Of a DNA stretch of 64,000 bases, positions 10,098 through 21,800 are shown one piece after another. Location: contig CM119263.1 of NCBI GenBank assembly GCA_051294375.1, positions 24,966,688 to 25,030,687 of the forward strand. Direction: 5' to 3'. Positions within the stretch are counted from its first letter, which is position 1; each line of letters begins with the position of its first letter. The position numbers and the translations under genes are program-made. This DNA comes from Paraspadella gotoi. Taxonomy: Eukaryota; Chaetognatha. Under the pieces are notes generated by a model. That model did not search any database. It was not told the origin of the DNA and worked only from the letters and a program-made list of their open reading frames with translations.

Positions 10098-13009
10098 CCA
10101 ATTTCACATCTTACTCCATCCTTCCCTGTTCTCACTTTCACCTGTCCTCATATCTGACCACTGTCCTTTACTCAATTTTTTTGTTGAAAACTTCCTCTCT
10201 CTCTTTTTTTTTTACCAATTTCACATCTTACTCCCTCCTTCCCTGTTCTCACTTTCACCTGTCCTCATATCTGACCACTGTCCTTTACTCAATTCTTTGT
10301 TGGAAACTCTCTCTCTCTCACTCTCTCTCCTAAACTCAATGTTTGTGAAACCGAATAGTATGATTTAAATGCTGATGAAGACTCGAAATCCCAAAGAGTC
10401 GAAACATGTCCGATTTTTATTTGCAAAAAATAAAAACAAATTGTTGTTAAAAAACTATTTTTTCGTTAATCTCCTATCAAACTTTGTAAATAACAACAAA
10501 AGAGAAAGTCGAAATACAATTTTAAAAATATACATATTTTGCGCTAATGATAGAGACTTCGAGTCTCGTATTAGCCAATGTAGTAATTTCGTAGTTAAAT
10601 TATTCATTTACAAGAGAATCTATGGTTTCGACTCTTTTATATTTAATTAATTTAATTTAATTTAAGCAGTATTACTAATTTTCATGACTATCATGAATTT
10701 ATTATTTTAGCAATGTTTTTATTATTTTTGTCAAAATTATCTGACAGTTCTGAATGAACATTATCACAATACTATATCAATTTAGTCCGCGCCAACACCA
10801 ACCACCTCTAACGATAATTTGTTGATTTATTCTGTGTTACATTGCAATCAATACAATGGCTTCAAAGCGTCAATTACCTGGATCTTCCATTTACAAAAAA
10901 TAGTTCTTTTCTCTGTCCAGCAATTGCAAGTTATGATGGGCTGAATTTTTATGACTGACCCATTTTCATAGACCTTAAATAAGTGAGGTATCAAGCGGTA
11001 ATTAATATGGAGGAGATCTTTAATCGATCCATCACTTGTCAAACACAGATGCGAGGTACCGCTCGTCCACAATGTGATAAGCGAAAAATATTGAATGATT
11101 ACTTGGGGCAAAGCTTCCAGGATGCAATGAATCAAATTGTGAAACAAAATTAGGTCGCTTTTAATTTTTAAAGTACTGAGACGATCAGGTGTTTTAAAAA
11201 AGTTGTGAAACTAGGTAATTAGGGAAATAGTTTTTCATAATATGCTCGATTTTGATTTTACTTTTAATATAACCATAACATAAGCTAAATAGTCACTTGT
11301 TGCCTTGTCGATGAAATGCAGCCGGAAAAACGATTTTAACTTTTTAACTGTATTAGTGATACTTAAACTAAACTATAAGATTTTTTTTTAAAGCGACTGA
11401 TATTTTTAATAATATATAACTCATTTTAAAAACCTGATTTTTTGATTTGTAAAATTATTGTCCATAAAAAAATCTGTAGTTAGAGGACATATACTTAAAC
11501 CTAAGCAGTGAAAAATCACAGTTAGGAATAGGTACCGTGACTGGTTAAAAAGTCTTGGATATAGGCGCCGATTAATTTGCAAAGCTGTAAGCCCAAAAAC
11601 TGTTGTGATGATACAATTGGCCAAAATGAAACCTACACTTATCCATCCCAGAATATTCAGTTTCAAAACGGGATGAGTTACGTAGAGTTTCGTCGTCTTA
11701 AGATCAGTTACAAGGTCCACAATTTGTAAAACATTGATTCCAATGAGAATCAAGATCTGTAAAAAAGTTTCCATGTCTTGGGTAAACTTTAAACTCTACA
11801 GGATACGCGCGACGAATTTTTCTTTATATACTCTGTTAGGGCCCCGAGCGACCCCGCCCATTCGTCTTTGTCGCTTCCGTCAATGACGTTACTTTCGTAG
11901 TTGCACTTTTTTTAATCAATTCTTTCATTAATCTTCTGTCAACTAAACAAAAATTTCTGAAGCGATTCGATTAGTAGAAGAAAAAAACTAACTAACAAAC
12001 GTTGTTTATTAATCTAAAAGAAAAAAAATACGAAAACGGGGAAAAAACAAACAAGAATTAATTGAGCAGGAAGCAGGTAGAAAATAAATAATATTTGATA
12101 AATTTGACTACCCTTGAAAAAAATTACAAATTTACACATCCGGATATAGATATTATTTGAAATTTATAATTTCATATTTTTTTCCTTACATAATACATAA
12201 ATTTTTACATTAATTTTTAAATTTTAATATAAAATTTTAAAGTGTAATATAGTAAAAGAAGTAATCTTGCAATTTTTCATAAATATCAGAACTTTCGTTT
12301 TTGTTAAAAATGTACTTTTTTCCTTAATTCGTCGACGAAATAATAGTGAGATATCTCGAAAGATTCAATCAACAAAAGAAAATATAATTTTCTAAACAGT
12401 TCTTGCAGGAACTTAATTAATCAAGACATACGAAAAAAACAAATGCAAGAGTTAAAGACAAAGAAGAAGATTAAGAAGAATACTAAAAAAAAAACTTTCG
12501 ATGCTAGAAAATCTTTCTTTATAATTAGTCAACGTTCGGAATTGACACTAGCAGTTTAAAAGAAGAAAAGACGAGAGAGAGAAAAAAATTTTAGAGATTG
12601 AGAATATATGGTCATTGGTCAATGACCTATTGGCCATACCATTGCGCCCTAACCAATTATAACCAATCTATTAAACATAGATGTACTACGGGATTAAATG
12701 TCCTTTTCTCTCCTTCGATTTCATACCTTTTCTTGTCCCCCTGGAATACATTTAAATTGCACTCAACTGTTATTGAAACATGATAAAAAAAAATGAAAAG
12801 TTAGCCCGTTCATCTGCCCAAAAATGACGATTTGTAAAATATTGCGGACGCAACAATCTTTTTACCATTGGGGGATCCTCAGGCAGCATCCGGAACACGT
12901 CGCCCGGCCGAACATCGGGCACAACCGGTCGACTCTCGATTGACTCCATGTAGTCGGCGAGGAAATCCACCATCTTCTTTCCGGCAACGCGGAAAGTCTT
13001 CGGATCCAT
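3546..13009 (-). CDS. Aromatic-L-amino-acid decarboxylase (DDC-like), 3'-truncated, 7 exons seen
   Basis: PLP-dependent group II decarboxylase that would convert L-DOPA/5-HTP or related aromatic amino acids to amines in the cytosol. Exons on the minus strand: 13009-12866, 5862-5692, 5090-4956, 4811-4667, 4552-4401, 4161-4012 and 3770-3546, all with GT-AG borders and matching phase, giving 374 residues. Visible motifs are [20 protein letters not shown] at the N-terminus, [56 protein letters not shown], the PLP-lysine motif SFNFNPHK (Lys about 299, at an exon end) and [16 protein letters not shown]. About 100 C-terminal residues are missing because the sequence runs into the poly(T) tract. The sequence is closer to DDC/AADC than to histidine decarboxylase ([12 protein letters not shown] versus GVLQSTVSESTL, from memory); tyrosine decarboxylase activity cannot be excluded. 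The first intron holds a same-strand gene. Confidence 0.95.
5390..5640. other. Non-coding GC-richer island in the decarboxylase intron, possible SINE-like repeat
   Basis: This stretch lies between decarboxylase exons 2 and 3 and is GC-richer than the intron around it, without a convincing reading frame. Its start (gcggtatattcattcacacc) loosely resembles the start of another intronic island near 23425 (gcggtagtatttcgtacccc), in the growth-factor gene. I see this only by eye. A tRNA-derived SINE is one possibility, but no clear A or B box pair could be confirmed. Confidence 0.2.
6106..6550. mobile_element. Foldback (inverted-repeat) element A with GA/CT core
   Basis: Two arms of roughly 100-140 bp (about 6132-6236 and 6410-6550) are reverse complements of one another, sharing for example gagaaaacaaag, gcgcaatgtgaat and aacattatgatgaagag. 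Between them lie a (GA)n run (6228-6276) and a CT-rich segment. The right arm carries an extra piece with the hairpin motif at 6459-6491 that the left arm lacks. The left end begins with ctttcgtttcgttgcgttt, a phrase that recurs at 25713 and 61477. No protein is encoded, so this would be a non-autonomous element. Confidence 0.7.
6459..6491 (+). other. TGAA-hairpin-GAAACAT motif, copy a (hammerhead-like)
   Basis: The core reads ctgaagaa, stem GACTC, loop of A residues, stem GAGTC, then GAAACATGA. It lies in the right arm of foldback element A. The order of conserved flank, short perfect stem and GAAAC resembles the CUGANGA-stem II-GAAA core of a hammerhead ribozyme, but there is an extra A before the stem and no clear cleavable UH site, so self-cleavage is not claimed. 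Confidence 0.5.
7623..11774 (-). CDS. XK-related-like multi-pass membrane protein, nested in decarboxylase intron 1
   Basis: Three exons with consistent phase: 11774-11434, 11175-10878 and 9404-7623, giving about 806 residues. The N-terminal part resembles the XK/XKR family: an early [10 protein letters not shown] segment in the first membrane hairpin, a helix with [13 protein letters not shown] corresponding to the family's E-x-x-PQ-x-x-xQ signature, then [12 protein letters not shown] after a third exon border. XKR proteins are plasma-membrane proteins, some acting as phospholipid scramblases. The last ~450 residues add several more hydrophobic segments and no domain I recognise, so the protein is longer than usual XKR members (about 400-650). 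The gene is wholly inside a decarboxylase intron on the same strand, so it needs its own promoter. The first donor (AG then GTTTTT) is weak. Family placement is moderately sure; function is inferred. Confidence 0.6.
9623..9657 (-). other. TGAA-hairpin-GAAACAT motif, copy b
   Basis: Read on the minus strand this is gTGAA, stem GACTC, loop gaaatccctaa, stem GAGTC, then GAAACATGT. It lies in the left arm of foldback element B and is the mirror partner of the copy at 10372. Confidence 0.55.
9830..10320 (+). repeat. Tandem minisatellite, 4 units of ~117-136 bp
   Basis: Four units begin with accaatwttacatcttactc-like sequence at about 9830, 9966, 10097 and 10214. Each continues through cacctgtcctcatatctgac and tcctttactcaatt to a (CT)n run and a short T run. 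Unit length varies because the CT and T runs vary. The open frame through it is only a consequence of pyrimidine-rich repetition and is not a gene. Confidence 0.85.
10372..10409 (+). other. TGAA-hairpin-GAAACAT motif, copy c
   Basis: The sequence is ctgatgaa, stem GACTC, loop gaaatcccaaa, stem GAGTC, then GAAACATGTC, in the right arm of foldback element B. The leading CTGATGA is identical to the hammerhead core heptamer, but one extra A separates it from the stem. Confidence 0.55.
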
Positions 13010-14221
13010 GGGTGGGCGTGGCTGTTAAGTATCAGGCGTCAAGAACCGTGGATGTCGGACAAGATTCCCTCGTGAAATCGTCCCTTCGGCTTCGTTGACC
13101 TTTGAGTAGATCACAGTTTGATTTATCACGACTTTATGAGTGGGAGTACCAGACGACTTAAAAAATATTAATTATTTTTATAAACAAAGCGTTGAATGGG
13201 CGTCTAAGGGCGACGTCGAAAAAAGGTTTGACGCAAAAAAACGAGCGGCGCTTGACGACGACGTCTACGACGCCGCCGAGGACGACGACGACGGCGTCCA
13301 ATCGGCTTCGCCCATCTTTCGCCCCCATCTCACCCATCATCAATTCCTTTCACCGTCATCCTTCTCGCGCGACGTCGCGTCACGCGTCGCTTCTTCCCGC
13401 TGATATATTTGCCGTCTTAATTGATTTCCGGTCGTCGGGAGTGCGACCGCGCATCTCGATCGCTCCGGCGCCATTTCCGGCGTCGAAGGAAAATGGGGAG
13501 AACGTCGCCGAGTTCGATTGACGTTGGAATGACCTCGGGAAGTTCTCGTTCAAGGAAGAGTCTTATATTATCAGTTAGATTCATATTTTTTACGATATCT
13601 GCAAAGCTATGAGTCGGTCCCTGATTTTTTATATATAACTTTGTTCGACATTAAACAATCAAAGTTATGATTATAGTCATGTTTTTATTGAAGAGCTTTT
13701 TCATTCTTAGTGTATGTATAAAAGGAAAGTATATTTTTTCTTCATTGACCCGACTTCTATTTCTGAGACTTTAGCGGATTTATTTGTTAATTTGTTCTTA
13801 ACTTCGACTCGTTTCCTGAAGGCGATAAAAAAAAATTCAATCAACGATTGCTACGTGTTTTTACTACCAACGTGGCAAATAACGATGAAACAGATTCACT
13901 GTTCGCATTCCCTACGACGCTAACTTCGATGGTTCAGCTATGTTATTCAAAATCAGTAAGAAATTAACAAAAATGCTTCTTACGATTGCTGACATTACTT
14001 GTCATAGGCGCCTATAATATTAGGTATTATTACTATTTTATTATAGCGTCTATTATTAAGACCCGAAAAATCAGAAACTGGCAGATACGCCGAGAATTCT
14101 CTTTTGGGAACAAAAGTTGTACGTTCACGCTTTTTATCTTAGGACGGAATCCGATTTTTACTTTTATTAATCTCACTCTGTTAATTAATCAAAGTAATCA
14201 GATCGTGATTTTTACTGAGTG

Positions 14222-14332
<111 letters not shown>

Positions 14333-15232
14333 TTCTAATAAATCCCCTCAATTCTCCATTTCCTCACCGCCGTCCAAGCGCTTAATTCGTAAGTGTACAA
14401 CGGGACGAAATTGTTACAAAAAGTAAATTAAGTCCATCATCGGCACACGCTCGAAATATTTATTCCTTTTCTTGTACGTCTCTTAGTAATTATTGTTTTT
14501 AAATTTTGCGACAACAATTTTTTTTAGTACTATCTCGCCAATAATAATTTTGTTTTTACAAACCTTTGTTTCTTCTTTTCTCTCTCTGTCTCTCTTTTTC
14601 CCACTCTATCGCTCTCGATTCTTCGAGGTTTTCTGGCACAAAACTTTGATTGGACGGGGTCCAGTAATCGGCACTCTCTTTTTGTCTCAAGCCTCCAATC
14701 GTAACGGAATTCTTCCTTTTCCGGCGTTACACGACGCCATTTTCTATCCATCTCCCTAATAAACCGTCGACGGGCTGGACTGGTCAAGAAAGGGGCAAAA
14801 AAATCCACGAGAAAATGACTCAGAATCTAAAGAATCTTCTTGAGGTCGCGATCGGCGCCGATGGGAAACAATGAAGCAACGGCGACCTTCGTCGGGTCTC
14901 AAAATATCAACCGCTTCCCTTTTGTTTTTAAAAGTTTTACATTTTCCTCGCAACGCGGGGCTCTTGTCTCTCTCCCCTCCTCTTCGCGGTTGGCGTCATT
15001 CCGGACGACAATCTTATTTTTTCTCTTTCCGATTTCCCGACGCGAACTTTCTTTTTTACTTTTCCTAGAAATTCTCCCTCTTTTTTTATAGGGGGTCTCT
15101 TTTTTTTCAAATTCGAAGCCCGACAAGAAATTTGGGAACAAATTCGGATCAAAAACCGCGAAAAAAAAAATCTCGAAAAAAAAAGTCGGGGGGAGATAGG
15201 GGGTTAGGGAAGAGACGACGAGGTTGGTGTGG

Positions 15233-15334
<102 letters not shown>

Positions 15335-15545
15335 GAGAGAGTCTCACTATCTCGGTGACGTAAAACAAAAGTGTCCAATTGACTTTTAGTCATGTTTTGT
15401 TTTTTGTTTTTTCGATCAATGTTCATTGTTATTCACTGTATCTTTAAATTTCACTGATACTTCACTACGTAAAGCTTTTATTTCAAAAATTCAAACTTTT
15501 TTCTAACTTTAGTTTGCTTGTGAAAAAATCGCTTTCTTTTCAGTT

Positions 15546-15655
<110 letters not shown>

Positions 15656-16469
15656 TTCACGCACTCATTTTTTGTTAACGCCTTTTTCTCAAACTGTTTT
15701 CTTTTTTATTTACGGCGAACCCCGTATGTTTTGAAATTCCGTATGAAGAAAAACGGGGTGGAAAAGGCGGACTTTTCGTTTTTGGTTGTTGTCATCAAAA
15801 AACTTATTTTCATTGGCCGCCCTATTTTTCTCGAAGAAATGAATTTGGTGACTATTTAGTATTCAGTACATTGAGTAATGAGTATGAAGCTTCAGGATAT
15901 TGTCATAGGTCTACACCAGAAGTTGATTTAAAACGGTGTACGTTAATGGAATGAGGATTGAGGAATTCAATAAAGCGTGACTAATTCTCAGGACTGTAAA
16001 TCAGTTTCAGAAAAATACCCATCTTTGCGTTGACACACCGGCACATTCTGTATATATGCCATTGCTGGATGCTGCCGAAGAGCGGGTTATTAACCCCAAG
16101 TTCTCTCTATACGAGCGGGCTCGGTGATCCTTTTTTAGGATGGCGTGAAGTGAAATCACAAGTTGGGAGATTGTGAGGTCCTATCCGTTGTTGGGAGGGC
16201 ATTAGGACTCTAGGCGGGGTGGGCGTAAAACCATGAGGTGACGAGTTTTGGAGGTTTCGCCGCGTGTCGTCCGTCCGGTGTTTTCCTCGCCGACTCATCG
16301 TCAAATTTGACGCTTGCTTGGAGGTTCCGAGAGAGTCGTCGTCGTCGTCGTCATTGTCGTCTTCGTTGTCATCGTCGACTTTTCATATCCTAATTTCTTT
16401 TCTATCTTTTCCTCCACTTTCTGCGCTGCTCCCGTTTCTTTCCGGGAAAATTTTGCGGTTGAAACCGTA

Positions 16470-16604
<135 letters not shown>

Positions 16605-17896
16605 CCATCTGTGCTTTTTCGAAGGATATTTTCCATCCGAAGACACGTTTGAAGATATTATCGAATATCTCCAAGACGCCACAACATAAACATGCGGTTA
16701 CGTCCTTTTTTTTTTTTTGAACTACGTAGATGAAATTTAATCGCTGACCGGATTGAAACATTTCCGCATCCAAAATAAAACACAACCCATTATAAATACA
16801 ATTCCTTTCATTTGTTTACTAAAATTTTAAATCTGTTTGAATTACAATTTCATTTCTCGCAAACTTTGTTCAAAAATACTCGCCTCTCCGATTTTTTTTC
16901 CCCCTGACTTTACTCCCCACGAAAATTCCAAATCGCAAACATTTGTTTTCGAAATATTTCGCGACATCAACAATCCTTTCCGCAAGTAAATTGCCTATTA
17001 CGAAAAAAAAAACAAAACAAAATGTCAAAAATATTTTGTCATCGAAATGATCTTTCAACTTTTTTTTTAACCAAAGAGAAAATCTCCCGCTGCCCGCAAA
17101 GACTTACTACAATTTTCGTTGTCAACTCTTGCCAAATTCTCTCCACGTTTCTGGCCTCTAAAGGGAAGAGCTGGACCAAAAGGGGAAGAGTAGAAAATAT
17201 TTTCGTCAAATCGTTTTTGTTCATTCGCGGTTCTCCTTTACATTAGCCGATATTTTTTTAAATATGTAATTATGTATGTCGGTGAATAATCCCTTATCAA
17301 TTTTCATTGATCTCGACTCAAATTCTGATTTTTTATTTAAAAGTTTTTAATGAAGCTTCGATTTTTAACTAATTAAAAATCTAAAAAAAATCAATTTTAA
17401 AATTCCTACATTTACAACTAATTTTCAGGGAAGCATTTAATTCCCCACGATGAATTATCATGCAAATTAGTAAAAATATATTTTTTTGTCTATAACTATT
17501 ATGTTTTCCAAAAGACGGTGATCTTAGTACTCTCAAACTGGAAACAATCTTTTTGGCAAGAAAGTGAAAATACAAAATTTCTTTCTCTATTTTTTTTTGG
17601 TACCAAAATGTTTGAAAAAAAAATACGAAAATCTTTTCTACATTTTTATTATTTAATTTTCATTTCTTCAGTTTAAACTTTCCGTTTCGTAAATATATCG
17701 TTTTCGTTCAACGAGCTTTTTTCTCATCCCCAGTTATCGCTATGACTTTTCACATTTGGATAAAATGTCGTCGAGTGATATCAAACGAGGCCGAGAGGCA
17801 ATTTGGACAGTAATCCTAGGAGCATTTAACTCCAATTTTGGACATTGACAAGAGCGCCCATCTATCGAGAACGCTTAGATACTCGAATGACGTTTT

Positions 17897-17906
17897 NNNN
17901 NNNNNN
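17897..17906. other. Assembly gap (10 N)
   Basis: Ten N characters of unknown real length, about 170 bp upstream of the growth-factor start codon. Part of its promoter or 5' UTR may be missing here. Confidence 1.
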
Positions 17907-18072
17907 GCCCTAAACGCAGCAAGAAAAAAAAAACAACGACGTCAATTAAAATCTCTTAGCCGACGGAGCTTCGCCAGCGATACGCCGCGCTGCGTGGACG
18001 TTATCTCCGGCTCGTGATGCGAGCGACTCGTCCGGACGTCACTTGATGGCCTTCGACTTTCAAGAGGAGAAA

Positions 18073-18486
18073 ATGAATTTATTTTCCGCGGGAGATTTCG
18101 TAATTTTCTCAGTTTTCATTCTTCACTCGATGCAACTGATTGACTTAACCGCAGGCGAAGTGAGTCTTTATTTGTGAATTGTCGATAACAATTTTTTTAA
18201 AATTTCTTCAGTGCACCATAAAACAACCTAAATCAGGTGTAAGGAAAAACAATTCAGAGATTTAGTTTTACATTTTTTTTTTCTTTCATTCTTGCCTTCT
18301 TACTTTCTTCTTGTCTTAGTTTCTTTCTTTCTTTTCTTTTTTTGTTTTGCAAGTTTTTCTCTTTTCTTTTTTTCTTTTTAGATATCTTTCAGGTTCTCTT
18401 TTCGTTCTCGTCATTTCGGCGTCAGATTCAAAAATAATTCGCGCCTTGGTTCTCTCCTTCTCGCTCTCCTTCCCACTCATTCCATC

Positions 18487-18576
<90 letters not shown>

Positions 18577-18749
18577 CCAGTTTCACTCTATTTTTTGCCT
18601 TTCTTTTCTTTGTTGTCGTGACGAGAAGAAAAGAGTGAAAGAGATTCACACTTAGCGTGAGAGAAAAGAAAAGGAATCTTTGGTTGACTTACGAAAGGCG
18701 CGTCACCACTGGCCCAAAACTCTTTAACCCTCTATCGTCTTCGATACGC

Positions 18750-18807
<58 letters not shown>

Positions 18808-21800
18808 CAGACAGAGACAGAGAGAAAGAGTGAGAGAGTTACTTTTTTTATTTACAAGTATTCTTTTTATTAGGTAGTAAAACTATTTTTTTATAATTAT
18901 AATTCCGATCTATAATGAGCTCGTCTTACTCTTAGTTTCGATGAAGAGCCATACGAAATTGACATTTTTTGTATGGTTATGACATTGTTTGCCATTCTAG
19001 ATTCCCCTCAGCGTCTGGATCAGCCTTTCCAACGTGACATCGACCGAACTTTTTATTTCTCGATTTCTGCGCGATAAACCGGCGACGCAAAAGGATGAGG
19101 CCAAGAACGAAGTCGGTGAGGCTTCCTCATTGTTTCGATTATTAATGTTTTATTACACTCCTTTATTTATTTATTCAATCATTCATGCATACTTTTATTC
19201 ATTCATTCATCAGTGTTGATCCATTGATTGATTGATTGATTGATTGCTTCATTCATTGATTCATTGATTCATTGTTTCATTGATTCATTGATTTATTCTT
19301 TCATTCATTCATTCATTCATTCAAACCAGTCAAATTACTACTCTGCTACGAACTATCCTTCCATTTCCTTTTCCTCAGGACCCCAAACAAAGTTGCCCAC
19401 TCACCCGAAACTCCCGATCGAGTCTCAGCAGCTTCAGCAGCGGCCGGTGCAGCAGCATAAACCCGCGCCGGCCTTCGCCTTCCCGTTTTGGCATCCGGCG
19501 TCGGCGTCGACTTCCTCGTCTTATTCCGGAGCCGGACGATATTTTCCCGGCGACGCCGGCTGGAGCTTCGCGTCGAACGGTTTCTTTGGCGGACCCGGGA
19601 TTTCGTCGTCGTCGGCGACGAGTATTGAGGGTGAGACAGACCTTTCGTTAGATCTGACTAAATTTCATGGTGCTCTTCCCGTCAGTTATTATTTGTTGTA
19701 TTTTCGTTTGTTACTTGGTGATGGTATTTTTTATTTCCAACATCGCATTGTAAATATTATTCTTGGCTTTCAAGCTGGTTAAATCGAAAGAATCCGCAAT
19801 ACTAAAGTAAATTCCCACCTTTCAGAAATTTTCTGTCATTGTCTCATTGCTTTATCGCACCCCTATGTATTTCCCATTCCGGACTCTCACTTTCCTGCCA
19901 CGGTCGGTGACTGGTTTTCTGAGGGGATCACAGATCGATATTTTTCCTCCCCAGAGCACATCGGTGTAGGGATCAAGACGCGCGTCTTTTCCGAACAAAA
20001 GGTTCAAAACAAGTTGACTCCACTTTCCAAATCTACTCAAGGTATTGGAGAGTATCGCAGCTACTTATTGTACAATATCATTACAATCATTACAAACGTT
20101 TAAAAAGTATTCCTTTTTTTATTCTACATACTACATACTACTACTATAGTACAGAGAGGGGTTCAAAATAAACAATTCAAAATTAGACAAATCGAACATT
20201 TCCTCCTATTCTTCCTCGTCCTCATCCTCCAGCTTTAATGATGTCCAACTTGGCGCAACCGTCCCAAGGCTGCCGTCCGTCTCCCACCTGCGTCCAGCTG
20301 GCGCCGCCCAATCGCGACCCCGACGTCATCTTTTGGCCAATCACCACCGAAGTGGACAGATGCGCCGGATGCTGCAATCACGAGTCGTTGCATTGCGTGG
20401 CCAAGGATTGGGACTTGAGAAAGATCAAGGTGAGTACGAGATCAATTATAATGACAACAAAATATTGATACAGTGACACACGGTATACTGTGACGCACAA
20501 TAGGTAAAGCAAAATTTGTACCATAATTTTTTTTAAAAACTGTAAAAACATGAGATCCACATTTGCTTTTTTTTTTTTAAAGTAAACAAAATCCGAAATT
20601 AGTATGAGGCCTTCTCGATAACCATTTGTTGGCTATTAACTTCCGTCCTTCATTTTCATCGTCCCGCGTCGACGAGCCACTCGGCGGCCCGATCTTCAAG
20701 ACATCGACGAGACGCTAACTCTAGGCATTCGGCGCCCGAAGCAGCTGAGGCACAACCTTCGCAACTCTTGGCGAAACTTGTCGACGAAGACGAAGTAGAC
20801 GAAGAAGTTGACGCCGTTGTTGAGGCGAAGGAGAAGGTTACAGATTTTGTATCCCGTCGACGACTTCTCCTGAGGTTCGCCCGAGATTCGGAAGATGCCG
20901 AAGGGCAGCGTCAACGCCGTGAAGGAGACGCAGAGCGCCACCAACATGGAGGCCGTTTGACGCTGAATGCGGGCGCCGAACCGACGCGGAGGGGGCGAGG
21001 TGGGGGTAGCTGGGGAAAGGGAGGGAGATAACGTCTTAGTGGTCGTCATTGTCGTCGTCGCCGTCGTCGTCGCCTCATCCACTGCAGAATGAGAGCGAGC
21101 GACGATACGTTTGGAGCGCGTCGGCAGAGGCGGAGATGGTTCGTCGTGGCATGGAGAAGTTTCTTTCGTGATTCCGCCATTAGAGTTTAATTGTTTATTC
21201 GTTGGCACGGCGTCATTTTCGATGGAGACGGTCGTCAATGGCTGTGGAGAAGATATTTTCGAGGTGGAGGAATCGACGAAAGAAGAAGAAGAAGGGAGTG
21301 ATTGAGGAGTAGGAGCAGCAGGAGAGATTGGAGGTGGAGCTGTCGGTGGGAGAATAGTGGGTGGTGTGGTTGAAGCAGGTGGAAGTGGATGAAGAGTAGA
21401 AGAAGATGATGAAGGATTGGAAACTCCAGCTGCTCGGAGCGGCGAGAGCAAAGTCCACGGACGACTGTTCGCTCCTGGGGAGGAGACTTTGATTATTTTA
21501 CTACCTTTCCTGAAATCGCACGACGGGTTGTCATCATCCCATACCGCAAACGTCGTGCCATCCGGATCTGAAACCTGGAGGCTTCCATTTGAAGAAGGCG
21601 TGGACCAAAATGTAAACAGTGGATGCGGTGACGATTATGATGGGAACGAATGTGCAACCGATGGTCATAAGTAGCATTTCTGTCGTGTAGGTCTGGATGA
21701 CAAAGTATGTTGTTTAATAGCTCTCGCTCTCGCTCTCGCTCTCTCTTACCATCGCAAAAGTTCCGTTCACGTTGAAATGGCACCGGAAGATTTTAAGGTC

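Larger units (their letters stand above)
9562..10470. mobile_element. Foldback element B with ~140-bp arms and minisatellite core
   Basis: The left arm (9562 to about 9730) and right arm (about 10312-10470) are near-perfect reverse complements. Both hold attaacg-like ends, tttttaacaacaattt, gcaaataaaaatcggacatg, the GACTC/GAGTC hairpin motif, atttaaatcata and cggtttcacaaacattgag. The core is a tandem minisatellite with CT runs. The element lies in the intron between exons 2 and 3 of the XK-like gene. It shares the hairpin motif and downstream A/T-rich phrase with element A, so the two are probably one family. No clear target-site duplication was found by eye. Confidence 0.75.

Noticed and set aside
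9731-10368. Repeat protein-like frame with [14 protein letters not shown] units
   Set aside because: It is the translation of the tandem minisatellite; all three frames are similarly open and unit length is not a multiple of three.
19195-19325. ATTGATTGATTG/ATTCATTC tetranucleotide run as a coding repeat
   Set aside because: It lies inside a well-defined intron between growth-factor exons 2 and 3 and is a simple repeat.
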